Shown here: in pieces, positions 1 through 10,024 of the stretch
Layout: every line of letters begins with the position of its first letter
Position numbering within the stretch: the stretch's first letter is position 1
Assembly (NCBI RefSeq): GCF_016745275.1
Contig: NZ_JADOEP010000004.1
Location: forward strand, 62,001 to 126,000
Reading direction: 5' to 3'
Length of the DNA stretch: 64,000 nt
From: Enterococcus sp. BWB1-3
GTDB taxonomy: Bacteria > Bacillota > Bacilli > Lactobacillales > Enterococcaceae
Notes under the pieces: model-generated
The model's input: only the letters and a program-made list of their open reading frames with translations
The model's database searches: none
Told to the model about the DNA's origin: nothing
Made by a program: the position numbers and the translations under genes

Positions 1-1
1 T

Positions 2-91
2 TGCAAAGCTATTGCGGAAGCGATAAAAGGAGCGTGGGGGATGAACAGATTCCTTACAAGGTACAAGGGGCTAACAATAGGTGAAGGCTGA
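2..91 (+). CDS. C-terminal fragment of an unidentified protein (gene starts upstream)
   Basis: An open frame enters from the left edge and stops at TGA 89-91, giving about 29 residues beginning CKAIAEAIKGAWGM. The AIAEAI pattern resembles the C-terminal helix of N-acetylmuramoyl-L-alanine amidases, but this is too short for a family call. The last codons lie in the left arm of an inverted repeat. It could also be non-coding. Confidence 0.25.
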   Translation, partial: CKAIAEAIKGAWGMNRFLTRYKGLTIGEG

Positions 92-150
92 ATGAGTAGA
101 CATAGGAACCTCAGTTTCAGCAGTGCGAAAGCAAACACCATTGTTAGTCC
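67..150. repeat. Imperfect inverted repeat with ~53-base spacer
   Basis: Left arm GGGGCTAACAATAGGTG (67-83) pairs with right arm CACCATTGTTAGTCC (136-150), about 13 of 15 positions. No U-run follows, so it is a poor intrinsic terminator. It may be a repeat element or the 3' structure of the upstream transcript. The rest of 151-220 shows nothing recognisable. Confidence 0.45.
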
Positions 151-221
151 TATTTATTTGGCTCTAGCTCAAAGAGTGCGGTTAACCATTAAATTTAGGT
201 AAATTCAAAAAATATTCCTGC

Positions 222-250
222 TTGTCATTTTAAGTAATCCGTGGTATTCT
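222..250 (+). promoter_or_regulatory. Promoter of the beta-glucoside operon
   Basis: TTGTCA (222-227), a 17-base spacer and TATTCT (245-250) form a near-consensus sigma-A promoter. It lies 13 bases before the RAT sequence, so transcription starts just upstream of the antiterminator target. Confidence 0.75.
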
Positions 251-262
251 GATATCGATAAA

Positions 263-347
263 GGATTGTTACTGTTAGGCAGGCAAAACCAGAATGAACT
301 TATTTACTGTATGCAGTAAGATAGTGGGTGAATTCTAGGTTTTTTTA
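263..347 (+). promoter_or_regulatory. RAT antiterminator target overlapping terminator 1 (before licT/bglG)
   Basis: GGATTGTTACTG begins a ribonucleic antiterminator (263-290) that closely matches LicT/BglG-family RAT sequences. It overlaps the left arm of a terminator hairpin (AAAACCAGAATGAAC, 286 on; right arm ending TCTAGG then a T-run at 340-347). Unphosphorylated or sugar-activated antiterminator bound to the RAT would block the hairpin, giving autoregulation of the antiterminator gene. Confidence 0.85.
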
Positions 348-369
348 TTTTTGGAAAAGGACTTTCATT

Positions 370-1215
370 ATGATTATTATTGATAAAATTTTGAATAACA
401 ATGTAGTGATGGCGCTTAACAGTTCGGGAGAAGAAACAGTTTATATGGGCAGAGGCCTTGCTTTCAGCAAAAAAGTTGGAGATGAAATTTTTCCGGAATT
501 TATTGAAAAAGAATTTATTCTGAAAGACACAGCACTTTCCAGTCAGCTTGAACAGCTGTTTTCCGATATTCCCTCTGAAGAGGTCGAAGTAGTAAAAAAG
601 ATTGTTGATTTGGCTGAAGAAGAACTGCAAATGGAACTATCTTCAAATATCTACCTGACTTTAACAGATCATATTCACTATGCAATCGCGAGGGCCAAAG
701 AGGAGATTGTTCTTTCCAATCCTCTAAAATACGAGACCCGTAAATTTTATCCCAGAGAATTTAATATTGCCCGCCAGGGAATTAAGATGGTTAACGAGCA
801 GTTTGATGTGTCGTTTTCAGATGACGAGGCGGGATTTATTGCTTTTCATATTGTCAATAGCGAACAGGGAAACAATACAATGGAAGTTACGATGACGGCA
901 ACAGAAATTGTTAGTAACGTTTTAACGATTATTCAACGGTATTTTGGTACCCTGTTTGATGAAGATGCTCTGAACTATCAGCGTATGGTTACGCACTTGC
1001 AGTTTTTCAGTCAGCGTTATTTAAAAGATGAACTGAATGGTGATGACGACGAATTTTTGTATGAGCTGATTCAGTCAAAGTATCCTAAAGCATTTCAAGC
1101 AGTGCAGCGGATCAATCAGTTTTTAGAAACCGAGTACAACAAGCCGATTGGAAAATCGGAACAAACCTATCTGACCATCCATATTCAGAGATTGGTTGGA
1201 GAAAAAAATGAATAA
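370..1215 (+). CDS. licT: BglG/LicT-family transcriptional antiterminator
   Basis: This RNA-binding antiterminator controls the downstream beta-glucoside PTS. The 281-aa product has the family layout: an N-terminal CAT RNA-binding domain (about 1-55, beginning MIIIDKILNNNVV), PRD1 with the HIHYAIARA histidine region, and PRD2 with AFHIVNSE and TIHIQRLVG. The PRD histidines are the known PTS phosphorylation targets. The ATG at 370 is chosen over an upstream frame because the CAT domain starts there and AAAAGGA lies 9 bases before it. Both RAT/terminator switches (263-347, 1228-1319) flank the gene, so it should control itself and bglP. Confidence 0.93.
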   Translation: MIIIDKILNNNVVMALNSSGEETVYMGRGLAFSKKVGDEIFPEFIEKEFILKDTALSSQLEQLFSDIPSEEVEVVKKIVDLAEEELQMELSSNIYLTLTDHIHYAIARAKEEIVLSNPLKYETRKFYPREFNIARQGIKMVNEQFDVSFSDDEAGFIAFHIVNSEQGNNTMEVTMTATEIVSNVLTIIQRYFGTLFDEDALNYQRMVTHLQFFSQRYLKDELNGDDDEFLYELIQSKYPKAFQAVQRINQFLETEYNKPIGKSEQTYLTIHIQRLVGEKNE

Positions 1216-1227
1216 TCCTCAATCATC

Positions 1228-1319
1228 GGATTGTTACTGGTAATGCAGGCTAAACCCGGATTGAAAAAATATGCTAGTACAGAATTTCTTGTGCTGCCGT
1301 TTTTTCAATTTGGGTTTTT
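1228..1319 (+). promoter_or_regulatory. RAT antiterminator target overlapping terminator 2 (before bglP)
   Basis: A second RAT starts GGATTGTTACTGG at 1228 and runs to about 1256. It overlaps a long hairpin, AAACCCGGATTGAAAAAA (1252 on) against TTTTTTCAATTTGGGTTTTT (ends 1319). This gives sugar-dependent readthrough into the EII gene 30 bases downstream. Confidence 0.88.
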
Positions 1320-1349
1320 CTTATTATAAAAAAAGAAAGAGGGATAGTA

Positions 1350-3236
1350 ATGAGTAAAAATCAGGAAATTGCAGCTCGTATTCTGACACTGGTTGGCGGA
1401 GAGAAAAATGTAATTAGTGTAGTTCACTGTGCAACACGTTTGCGTTTTAAGCTGAAAAATGAGACTGATGCAAAAACAGACATATTAAAAAACGATCCGG
1501 AGGTTATTCAAGTTGTTCAAAGCGGTGGTCAGTATCAAGTGGTTATCGGCAGCCATGTAAGTGATGTGTACAAAGAATTAATGGCTCAAAGCAGCTTGGG
1601 AAATGAAGGAACAAAGAATTCTGATACCAAAGGCGATGGAAATATTTTTAACCATTTAATTGATGTTATTTCATCCATTTTCACACCATTCCTTGGTGCG
1701 ATGGCTGGGGCAGGGGTATTGAAAGGGTTTCTGACCCTTGCAGCAACAATGGGCTGGATGGCTGCTGACTCAGGTGACTATCTGGTTCTATACGCAGTAG
1801 CAGATGGATTGTTCACTTATCTGCCGATCCTCTTGGCATTTACAGCTGCCAAGAAATTTAACACAAACCAGTTCCTAGCTGTCTGTCTAGCAATGGCACT
1901 TGTCCATCCAAGCATTAATGCTTTGGCTGGAACGGAATTAAGCTTTTTCGGTATTCCGGTTATTTTAGGTGCAAGTGGTTATACATCCTCAGTTATTCCT
2001 ATTATTCTAGCAGTATTTGTTATGCAGTATGTAGAACACTTCTTTAAAAAAGTTATTCCTAATGCATTGCAGATTATCTGTGTTCCATTAGCAGTCTTTT
2101 TAGTAATGACACCATTAACTTTCATCGCTATTGGACCTATTGGAAGTATTGCAGGTGATCTGCTTGGCGGAGCGTACAATTCTATTTATAATTTAAGTCC
2201 GATTCTGGCTGGTGCTGTAATGGGTGGCTTCTGGCAAGTGTTTGTTATGTTCGGTATGCACTGGGGCTTCGTTCCGATTATGATGCTGAACCTGTCTGAA
2301 GCAGGCGGCGGTATGGATACACTAATGCCGATGCTTTTACCGGCAGTTATGGCGCAGGGTGGTGCAGCACTGGCTGTTTTCCTGAAATCTAAGAATGTAA
2401 AGCTGAAAGGATTGTCTCTTTCTTCTGCAGTGACATCTATTTTTGGTATTACTGAACCCGCTGTTTATGGTGTTACACTGCCATTGAAAAAACCTTTTAT
2501 TGCAGCATGTATTGGTGGTGCAGCTGGCGGAGCCTTTGTTGCATTCAGCGGAACAAAGAACTATGCATTTGGATTGGTGAGTCTGTTCAGTTTACCGGGC
2601 TTCATTACTCCGGGAACCTCTGATACTTCAGGTATTGTTTCAGCAGTAATTGGTACTGGAATTGCAGTAGTCATAGCGTTTATTTTAACCTTGGTTTTAG
2701 GATTTAAAGATGAACCAAATGAAGGAAAAGTTTTATCAGATGGATCGGATAAAATAATTTCCAATGATATAGAAAAAGGACAAAAAATTATTTTGACAAG
2801 TCCTGTCAGTGGGGATATTATTCCGCTTTCTGAAGTGAAGGATAATGTGTTTTCTTCAGGAGCCATGGGTAAAGGTCTGGCCATTCGTCCGAATGATGGT
2901 GCAGTTTATGCACCTGTTGACGGAGAGATTACCACTATTTTCCCAACAGGTCATGCAATCGGTATTACTTCTAAAGACGGAATTGAAATTCTGATTCATA
3001 TCGGTATGAATACTGTTGAGTTAAATGGAGAAGGCTTTGAAGCGTTTGTGAAAAATGGCGATAAAATTTCCAAAGGAGATCTTTTAGTGAAATTTGATGT
3101 TGCGTTAATTACAGATAAAGGATACTCTGTTGAGACTCCAGTAGTAATTACCAATAGCAATAACTTTTTAGATGTACTGGATTTATCTCAAGAGAATGTT
3201 TTACATGGGGAAGATTTTCTTGTAATAGTAAAATAA
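1350..3236 (+). CDS. bglP: Beta-glucoside PTS permease EIIBCA
   Basis: Phosphoenolpyruvate-dependent uptake and phosphorylation of aryl-beta-glucosides. The 628-aa product has the fused order B-C-A: an IIB domain (1-80) with phosphocysteine C27 in VVHCATRLRF; a IIC membrane domain (about 100-450) with about ten hydrophobic segments and the GITEPAVYGV motif; and a IIA domain (about 480-628) with the phosphohistidine motif EILIHIGMNTVEL. Full length for the Bgl family. It sits between the RAT-controlled terminator and the phospho-beta-glucosidase (15 bases to the next ATG), so it is one transcription unit. Confidence 0.93.
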   Translation: MSKNQEIAARILTLVGGEKNVISVVHCATRLRFKLKNETDAKTDILKNDPEVIQVVQSGGQYQVVIGSHVSDVYKELMAQSSLGNEGTKNSDTKGDGNIFNHLIDVISSIFTPFLGAMAGAGVLKGFLTLAATMGWMAADSGDYLVLYAVADGLFTYLPILLAFTAAKKFNTNQFLAVCLAMALVHPSINALAGTELSFFGIPVILGASGYTSSVIPIILAVFVMQYVEHFFKKVIPNALQIICVPLAVFLVMTPLTFIAIGPIGSIAGDLLGGAYNSIYNLSPILAGAVMGGFWQVFVMFGMHWGFVPIMMLNLSEAGGGMDTLMPMLLPAVMAQGGAALAVFLKSKNVKLKGLSLSSAVTSIFGITEPAVYGVTLPLKKPFIAACIGGAAGGAFVAFSGTKNYAFGLVSLFSLPGFITPGTSDTSGIVSAVIGTGIAVVIAFILTLVLGFKDEPNEGKVLSDGSDKIISNDIEKGQKIILTSPVSGDIIPLSEVKDNVFSSGAMGKGLAIRPNDGAVYAPVDGEITTIFPTGHAIGITSKDGIEILIHIGMNTVELNGEGFEAFVKNGDKISKGDLLVKFDVALITDKGYSVETPVVITNSNNFLDVLDLSQENVLHGEDFLVIVK

Positions 3237-3251
3237 TAATTTGGAGGATAA

Positions 3252-4706
<1,455 letters not shown>

Positions 4707-4720
4707 TAATACTTTAAGCA

Positions 4721-4752
4721 GCCGTCTCAGCGAGAGTTGAGGCGGTGTTTTT
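4721..4752 (+). terminator. Terminator of the beta-glucoside operon
   Basis: GCCGTCTCA / TTGAGGCGGT stem with one G-T pair, followed by GTTTTTG. It sits directly after bglA. Confidence 0.8.
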
Positions 4753-4866
4753 GTATGGAGAAATGTGGGTTGCCTTTTGAATGTTGGTCTGAATAAAAGA
4801 ACTAAAATATATCTAAACAGCATCAAATCTCCATGAAAATGAGTGTAAAAAAATAAAATCTGGTAG

Positions 4867-5184
4867 TTACCAAATTTTAGTGACTTTACCGAATATATTC
4901 TTATTTTTAACCCAGCCGTTGATAAAGCCGTGATTGTTGGCAATCTGATATTCAACCTGACTGTTCCTGGTTCTGATTGCAGCAATCAAATGTGTATAGT
5001 AATTTCCTTTGACTTTGCAGAAGACGATATCATTTACCCGTAATACAGTTTCTTCCGTTACCGGTATCAGGGTGACTGGCTGATTCGATTTAAGAATTGG
5101 CAACATCGAATTTCCTGCTTCTTTATATTTTTCAACAGTTTTTCCTTGTTGAAGCAATGAAGCAAAATAACTTGCTTTTGACAC
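4867..5184 (-). CDS. Soluble S24/S26 peptidase-like protein
   Basis: The 105-aa product has signal-peptidase-type boxes: GNSMLPIL (candidate Ser26), VNDIVFCKV (51-59) and GNYYTHLI (His65). The last aligns with the HRI box of Ser-His SipW/ER-type signal peptidases rather than the Ser-Lys type. There is no membrane segment and no N-terminal DNA-binding domain, so it is neither a standard Sip nor a full LexA-like repressor. The GTG at 5184 is chosen because AAGGAGG lies 8 bases upstream; the longer ATG frame would put that SD inside the gene. It stands alone and convergent with bglA. Substrate unknown; activity is inference. Confidence 0.6.
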   Translation of the reverse strand: MSKASYFASLLQQGKTVEKYKEAGNSMLPILKSNQPVTLIPVTEETVLRVNDIVFCKVKGNYYTHLIAAIRTRNSQVEYQIANNHGFINGWVKNKNIFGKVTKIW

Positions 5185-5555
5185 TAAAAATCCCTCCTTT
5201 TCCATTAAGTATAGCAAAAGAGCTAAGCGGAAACAATATGAGAAAATATTTGACGTTCCCCATTTTTCATTAAGAACCCTATTATATCAGTAGTTACAGA
5301 AGCTGGTTTCTAAACAAAGGAAACACGCCTCGAAATACTGTAGTTCAATAATTTTTTGTATTAGTTTCAAAAATTTGAAGTAAATTCAAGGAGAAAATCA
5401 AGTGTCACATTGAAACTTTGGCAGAATACTCCCAGCGGAAGAAAGGTATCTGCTGATTGAGGGGGTACTATTTTCATAGCTGCTAAAATAATATTTCCCA
5501 GAGAAAAAAGTTCGGATGGTCCAAAAGATAATCAGTTAAAAAATAAAAATTGTGA
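5185..5555. other. Intergenic region, no gene seen
   Basis: AT-rich spacer between two divergent genes. I see no good ORF, tRNA or strong hairpin. It should hold the promoter of the minus-strand S24/S26-like gene near 5200-5290 and the upstream activation region of the PTS locus. Confidence 0.5.
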
Positions 5556-5594
5556 TGAAAGCGGTCACAAATGCAGCATACTATTTTATATAAT
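5556..5594 (+). promoter_or_regulatory. CcpA cre-like site and -10 element of the PTS-aldolase locus
   Basis: TGAAAGCGGTCACA (5556-5569) matches the cre consensus TGWAARCGYTWNCW except at two positions. TATAAT (5589-5594) is a perfect -10, but the -35 position (about 5566-5571, CACAAA) is poor and is covered by the cre. This suggests activator-dependent transcription with carbon catabolite repression. Confidence 0.55.
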
Positions 5595-5627
5595 GTGGCT
5601 ATAACTAAAGGAAGGAGGGGCAAAGGT

Positions 5628-6101
5628 ATGACAATCGATCATTATTTTAGTGAAGAATTGGCAGATATTATTGAAGAAAGCAACAATCAGGAGGAATTTT
5701 TTTCGTATATTTTCCAAAAACTGAAGCATAAAGGATATGTGGAGGATAGTTTTTATGAGGCAGTCACGGAACGGGAAAAGGATTATCCGACAGGCTTAAA
5801 GACACCTTTTTTGAGTGTGGCTATTCCGCATACAGATCCAACGCACATAAAAAAACCGTTCGTATTTATAACCAAGCTTTATCAGCCTATTTCTTTTGGA
5901 CAGATGGGATCTGTTGATGAGAAAGTAGAAGCTCATTATGTGTTTGTCCTTGGATTTGAAAAAGGTGAAGAACAGCTGGTTCTTTTACAAAATTTAATGG
6001 CGATGTTTTCTGATGAGAGAACAATGACCCGATTATCTGAGAATATATCGGAACATGAAATGTATTCAATTGTAAACCAATACTACATTAATAAAGAATA
6101 G
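5628..6101 (+). CDS. PTS EIIA component, mannitol/fructose/galactitol type
   Basis: Cytosolic phosphocarrier of 157 aa for the EIIB and EIIC encoded just downstream. The active-site pattern is SVAIPHTDP (His in the PTS_EIIA type-2 signature), followed by FITKLYQPISF and YVFVLGFEKGEEQL as in GatA. The ATG at 5628 is chosen because GGAAGGAGGGG precedes it; an upstream ATG at 5571 has no SD and adds nonconserved residues. First gene of a seven-gene locus, 12 bases from the aldolase gene, and probably regulated by the PRD protein at 10025. Confidence 0.88.
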   Translation: MTIDHYFSEELADIIEESNNQEEFFSYIFQKLKHKGYVEDSFYEAVTEREKDYPTGLKTPFLSVAIPHTDPTHIKKPFVFITKLYQPISFGQMGSVDEKVEAHYVFVLGFEKGEEQLVLLQNLMAMFSDERTMTRLSENISEHEMYSIVNQYYINKE

Positions 6102-6113
6102 GAGATTTTATCT

Positions 6114-6953
6114 ATGACAAAGATTCACAATATTTATGAAGCGCCCTTTATCAAAGAAATGTGTGAAGCAACAAGGAACCTTTGGAATAATGGTTGGGCG
6201 GAAAGAAACGGAGGAAATATCAGTTACCGTTTGGATGAATCAGAGGTTGGCTTCTACTTGGATACAGATCGGATTTTGAGTGAAGTGGAACTCGGCTTTG
6301 AAATTCCGGAGCTTGCAAATATGATATTTCTGGTTTCCGGCTCAGGGAAATATTTTAAAAATGTGTGGCAAAATCCTGCAGATAATCTGGTTATTTTGAA
6401 AATTGATGCAGCAGGAAAGAAGTACCAGGTTTTATGGGGACTGGAAACAGGCGGAGTACCAACCAGTGAGCTTGCATCTCACTTGAAATGTCATGCAGTC
6501 AGACTGAAACAGGATGCAGAGCATCGGGTAATCCTTCATACTCACTCCATAGCCATTTCAGCGATGACCTTTGTTCATGAACTGGACGAAGATAAGTTTA
6601 CGAAGACTTTATGGGAAATGATTACAGAATGTCTGGTCGTATTTCCGGACGGTGTTGCTGTTTTGCCATGGATGGTGGCGGGAACAGTAGAGCTGGGGGA
6701 AGCCTCCGCTGAAAAAATGCATTATTCACGAATCGTTGTTTGGCCGCATCATGGAATCATGGGTGCAGGTCAAACAATGGATGACGCATTTGGATTGGTG
6801 GAAACTGCTGAAAAAGCTGCAGATATTTACATGCGTGCTGTACAGGTGCCAACTGGAATCATCCAGAAAATCACTGATCAGCAGCTGTGGGATTTAGCTG
6901 ATCGTTTTGGTGTGGCTCCCAAAGAAGGAATTTTAGCACCAAGAGAACAATAA
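6114..6953 (+). CDS. rhaD: Rhamnulose-1-phosphate aldolase (class II)
   Basis: Cleaves L-rhamnulose-1-P (or a similar 6-deoxyketose-1-P) to DHAP and L-lactaldehyde. The 279-aa product matches E. coli RhaD along its length: NNGWAERNGGNISYRLD, VSGSGKYFKNV, VPTSEL with Glu119, ILHTHS with zinc-ligand His142 and His144, ECLVVFPDGVAVLPWM and the WPHHG third ligand. AGGAGA precedes the ATG. No rhamnose isomerase or rhamnulokinase is nearby; instead PTS genes surround it, implying the 1-phosphate ester is made by transport. Exact substrate is uncertain because class II aldolases are stereochemically tolerant. Confidence 0.88.
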   Translation: MTKIHNIYEAPFIKEMCEATRNLWNNGWAERNGGNISYRLDESEVGFYLDTDRILSEVELGFEIPELANMIFLVSGSGKYFKNVWQNPADNLVILKIDAAGKKYQVLWGLETGGVPTSELASHLKCHAVRLKQDAEHRVILHTHSIAISAMTFVHELDEDKFTKTLWEMITECLVVFPDGVAVLPWMVAGTVELGEASAEKMHYSRIVVWPHHGIMGAGQTMDDAFGLVETAEKAADIYMRAVQVPTGIIQKITDQQLWDLADRFGVAPKEGILAPREQ

Positions 6954-7040
6954 TAGATGGGTTGGTCAATTCCCATCTCTTACTGCAGAGTTATTGAGTG
7001 AGTATAAACAACAATTATTTTAAAAGACAGGAGAATAGTG

Positions 7041-7334
7041 ATGAAAAGAATTAATGTAATCTCAGTATGCGGCTCCGGGACTGTAACAAGTTCTATGGTA
7101 GCTGGAAAAGTAAAGGATTTTTTGGAGGATAACGGGTATAAAGCAAAGACTGTTGAGGTGAATCCAGGCGGAGTGGAAAATGAGCTGGCTTCCGGACAAT
7201 GGGACATAATTGTTCATACGAGTCCATTAAAGGGGACTTATAGTATCCCGACGATTAATTCAGTAGGACTATTGACAGGAATGGAAGAAGAGGAATTTTA
7301 TGAAGAGCTGCTTGAAACGGTAAAATCACTGTAA
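7041..7334 (+). CDS. PTS EIIB component, galactitol type
   Basis: A 97-aa phosphotransfer protein with the GatB-like P-loop VISVCGSGTVTSSMV, where Cys10 is the phosphorylation site. The C-terminal part contains DIIVHTSPL and ends in a helical tail. ATG 7041 with CAGGAGA 6 bases upstream is preferred over GTG 7038, whose spacing would be only 3. It is separated from rhaD by 87 bases with no clear terminator and lies 15 bases before the EIIC gene. Confidence 0.85.
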   Translation: MKRINVISVCGSGTVTSSMVAGKVKDFLEDNGYKAKTVEVNPGGVENELASGQWDIIVHTSPLKGTYSIPTINSVGLLTGMEEEEFYEELLETVKSL

Positions 7335-7349
7335 AAGGGGGAGGAAATT

Positions 7350-8771
7350 GTGTTAGAAATTCTATCAAGTATTATGGATGCATTTGGAGCGGCAATTGTC
7401 GTTCCAGTCATTATTTTCTTTATTGCGCTGATTATGAAAGTTAAGCCTAAAAAGGCATTTACTGCAGCACTGAATGCAGGGATTGGACTTACTGGTTTTA
7501 ACATGATAATCGGAGCCTATTCACCGATAGTCACTCCAGTTGTTCAGAGAATGGTTGAAGAAACAGGCGTAAATCTGCGTATTTTAGATACAGGATGGCA
7601 GGCAACGAGCGTGGTTGCGTATTCTACCCAAGTAGGAATGATCTTTTTGGGTCTGGGGCTTGTGCTGCAGCTGGTTCTCTTTGTTTTGAAATACACTAAT
7701 ATCTTCATGCCTTCAGATCTCTGGAATAATTTTTCATTTATGTTGTGGGGATCTATGCTCTATATTGCAACGGGTAATTTATGGCTGTCAATTGGCTTGA
7801 TGGTTCTCTCGAACTTGTACAGTCTGGTATTCTCTGAAATGGTTGCTAAAAGATGGTCAACCTATTATGGCTATCCAAAATGTACAATGACTGCGCCTCA
7901 TCATATATGCTCTGTTCCACTGGCTATAGGAATGGATTGGATTTTGACAAAATTGGGTGCCAATAAAGTACAGTGGAATCCGGAAAAAATTCAGGATAAG
8001 CTGGGCTTCCTCGGTGAGCCTACCTCACTTGGATTTATGTTGGGGCTGATTTTGGGCTTTGCAGGTAATTTCATGCGTTTGAACACGATGGAAGGCTGGG
8101 GAGAGATTGTGACAGTGGGAATAGCGACGGCAGCGATTATGGCCATTTTCCCGAAAATTGCAGGAATTTTTGCTTCTGCCTTTACGACGATTACGGATGC
8201 TTCAAAACGGACTGCAAAATCCGGTGGGAAAGACCGTGTTTGGTACTTGGCAATTAATGATGCGGCTGGGTATGGTGAAACAGCTACTTTGCTCACCGGT
8301 ATGCTTTTGATGCCGATTATTTTAGTCCTTGCGATCATTTTGCCGGGCAATGAAACCTTGCCGATGGTAGATTTGATAGCAATTCCCTATATGATAGAAT
8401 TGATTATCTGTATTTCAAACGGAAATATTTTTAAATCTCTGATTTCAGGCACTATTTGGTGTGTCGGCGGCTTGTACATGATTACAGCAGTAGCTCCTAC
8501 TTTCACAAAGGTTGCTTTGGATGTTGGGGTGAATTTACCGGAGGGTGCGCTGCTTATCTGTAGTTTTGCAGTGATGACCAATCATATTATGGGCGGTTTA
8601 TTCCTGATATTTATGACACAGAATCCTCTTTGGATTGGGCTTTCTGTAATTGTTTACATTGTAATGTATCTTTTTGTGCGGACGAAAAGAGAAGTCATTC
8701 ATGATTATCTTGAAAGACAGGCTGAATTAGAAGAAAATGTACAAATGGCATTGGAGCAGGAGGCGGTATAA
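7350..8771 (+). CDS. PTS EIIC permease, galactitol (Gat) family
   Basis: Membrane transport subunit of 473 aa with 10-12 hydrophobic segments. Gat-family features include the N-terminal FGAAIVVPVIIFFIALIMKV, the conserved NAGIGLTGFNMI segment and GAYSPIV near residue 50. GTG at 7350 is the start, with GGGGGAGGAAATT before it; no ATG fits. The stop TAA shares one base with the ATG of the next gene, showing translational coupling to the dehydrogenase. The transported substrate cannot be read from sequence; a deoxyalditol or deoxyketose is inferred from the neighbours. Confidence 0.88.
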   Translation: MLEILSSIMDAFGAAIVVPVIIFFIALIMKVKPKKAFTAALNAGIGLTGFNMIIGAYSPIVTPVVQRMVEETGVNLRILDTGWQATSVVAYSTQVGMIFLGLGLVLQLVLFVLKYTNIFMPSDLWNNFSFMLWGSMLYIATGNLWLSIGLMVLSNLYSLVFSEMVAKRWSTYYGYPKCTMTAPHHICSVPLAIGMDWILTKLGANKVQWNPEKIQDKLGFLGEPTSLGFMLGLILGFAGNFMRLNTMEGWGEIVTVGIATAAIMAIFPKIAGIFASAFTTITDASKRTAKSGGKDRVWYLAINDAAGYGETATLLTGMLLMPIILVLAIILPGNETLPMVDLIAIPYMIELIICISNGNIFKSLISGTIWCVGGLYMITAVAPTFTKVALDVGVNLPEGALLICSFAVMTNHIMGGLFLIFMTQNPLWIGLSVIVYIVMYLFVRTKREVIHDYLERQAELEENVQMALEQEAV

Positions 8772-9817
8772 TGGTAAAAGTAGTCGTAGTCGGTGATCGG
8801 CTGGTCAGCAGTGAAACATTAAAAGAAGCTGCACTGCAGTTGACTATTGGAGCAGAAATTGAAGTTATGGAATTTAACTGGCACGCTGATTTGACAAAAG
8901 ATCAGTTTCAGGAAAAAATTCTTCAGATAGAAAAAGGCGGACCGGAAGCTGTGCAAGTACCGGAAGGGATTGTTGAGGCGATGGCGGATGCAGACTATCT
9001 GCTTGTCCATATTGCGCCGGTTTCAAAAGAGATGCTGGCGAATGCATCGCAGCTAAAAATGATTGGAACCTGTCGAGGCGGCTTGGAGCATGTAGCTGTG
9101 GATAGTGTAAAAGAAAAAAATATCCCGCTGATTCATGTCATTAGGAATGCTGAGCCGGTAGCAGATTTTACAGTTGGACTGATTTATGCTGAAACACGAA
9201 ATATCGCCAGAGGTCATCGGGATGCAATGACAGGAAAGTGGACAAAGGCTTTTCCAAATGATCCATACAAAACAACGATTGATCAGTTGAAAGTCGGCTT
9301 GATCGGTTTAGGCTATATTGGAAAACTGGTTGTAAAAAGATTAAATGCGTTAGGTGTAGAAGTCATGGCATATGATCCGTTTGTTGATCCGGAAAGAATA
9401 AAAAAAGAAGGTCTGTCTGTAGAATTTAAAGAGCTGGAAGAGGTTTTTTCGGAAGCTGACGTTCTGTCGCTGCATATGCGAGTGACACCTGAAACAACGA
9501 ATATGGTCAGCGATCATTTGATTTCACTGATGAAGCCCAGTGCCTATTTAATAAATACAGCCAGAGCCGCCGTACTGGACAAAAACGCATTAATAACAGC
9601 CCTGAAAGAAAAAAGAATTGCAGGTGCTGCGCTTGACGTAATTTGGAAAGAACCCATTGAGATGGACGATCCTTTATTACAGCTGAATAATGTGACTCTC
9701 ACCCCACATATTGCAGGCGACACCATTGATGCGATTCCAAAATCTCCTTATTTGTTAAGAGATGTCATTAATGCGTATTTAAAAAACGGCATAAGTGATA
9801 TGCTGATTAAATTATAA
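8771..9817 (+). CDS. D-isomer-specific 2-hydroxyacid dehydrogenase family protein
   Basis: NAD(P)-dependent oxidoreductase of 348 aa. It shows the Rossmann signature VGLIGLGYIGKLVVKRL (about 178-194), the substrate/catalytic region GGLEHVAVD, VLSLHMRVTPET, INTARAAVLD and the catalytic HIAGDT. It resembles phosphoglycerate dehydrogenase-like enzymes but lacks an ACT domain. The start overlaps the EIIC stop (TAATG). In this operon it may oxidise a phosphorylated intermediate or remove lactaldehyde-derived acid; neither is shown by sequence. The family call is secure, the substrate is not. Confidence 0.85.
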   Translation: MVKVVVVGDRLVSSETLKEAALQLTIGAEIEVMEFNWHADLTKDQFQEKILQIEKGGPEAVQVPEGIVEAMADADYLLVHIAPVSKEMLANASQLKMIGTCRGGLEHVAVDSVKEKNIPLIHVIRNAEPVADFTVGLIYAETRNIARGHRDAMTGKWTKAFPNDPYKTTIDQLKVGLIGLGYIGKLVVKRLNALGVEVMAYDPFVDPERIKKEGLSVEFKELEEVFSEADVLSLHMRVTPETTNMVSDHLISLMKPSAYLINTARAAVLDKNALITALKEKRIAGAALDVIWKEPIEMDDPLLQLNNVTLTPHIAGDTIDAIPKSPYLLRDVINAYLKNGISDMLIKL

Positions 9818-9941
9818 CTAAGAATCATCAAAAAGAAAAGATTTCTTCAGTTGTATTCAGACTATAAAATATATAAAGTTTCTATTCAAAGAAATAAATA
9901 TACAACTTTTTCCAAAGTGTTGAGAATTTGGTTAGCTGAAC

Positions 9942-9975
9942 GCTGACTCGGTATGTTTTCAGAAGCTGGGTCAGC
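9942..9975 (+). other. Stem-loop upstream of the PRD regulator gene
   Basis: GCTGACTC (9942-9949) pairs with GGGTCAGC (9968-9975), and the flanking AAC/GTT extends the stem. No U-run follows, so it may be an operator or a transcript-processing structure. It separates the PTS/dehydrogenase genes from the regulator. Confidence 0.4.
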
Positions 9976-10024
9976 AGTTCTAAAAATTGAACGTGAATGC
10001 TGATAATGAAAAGGAGATGTTCTT

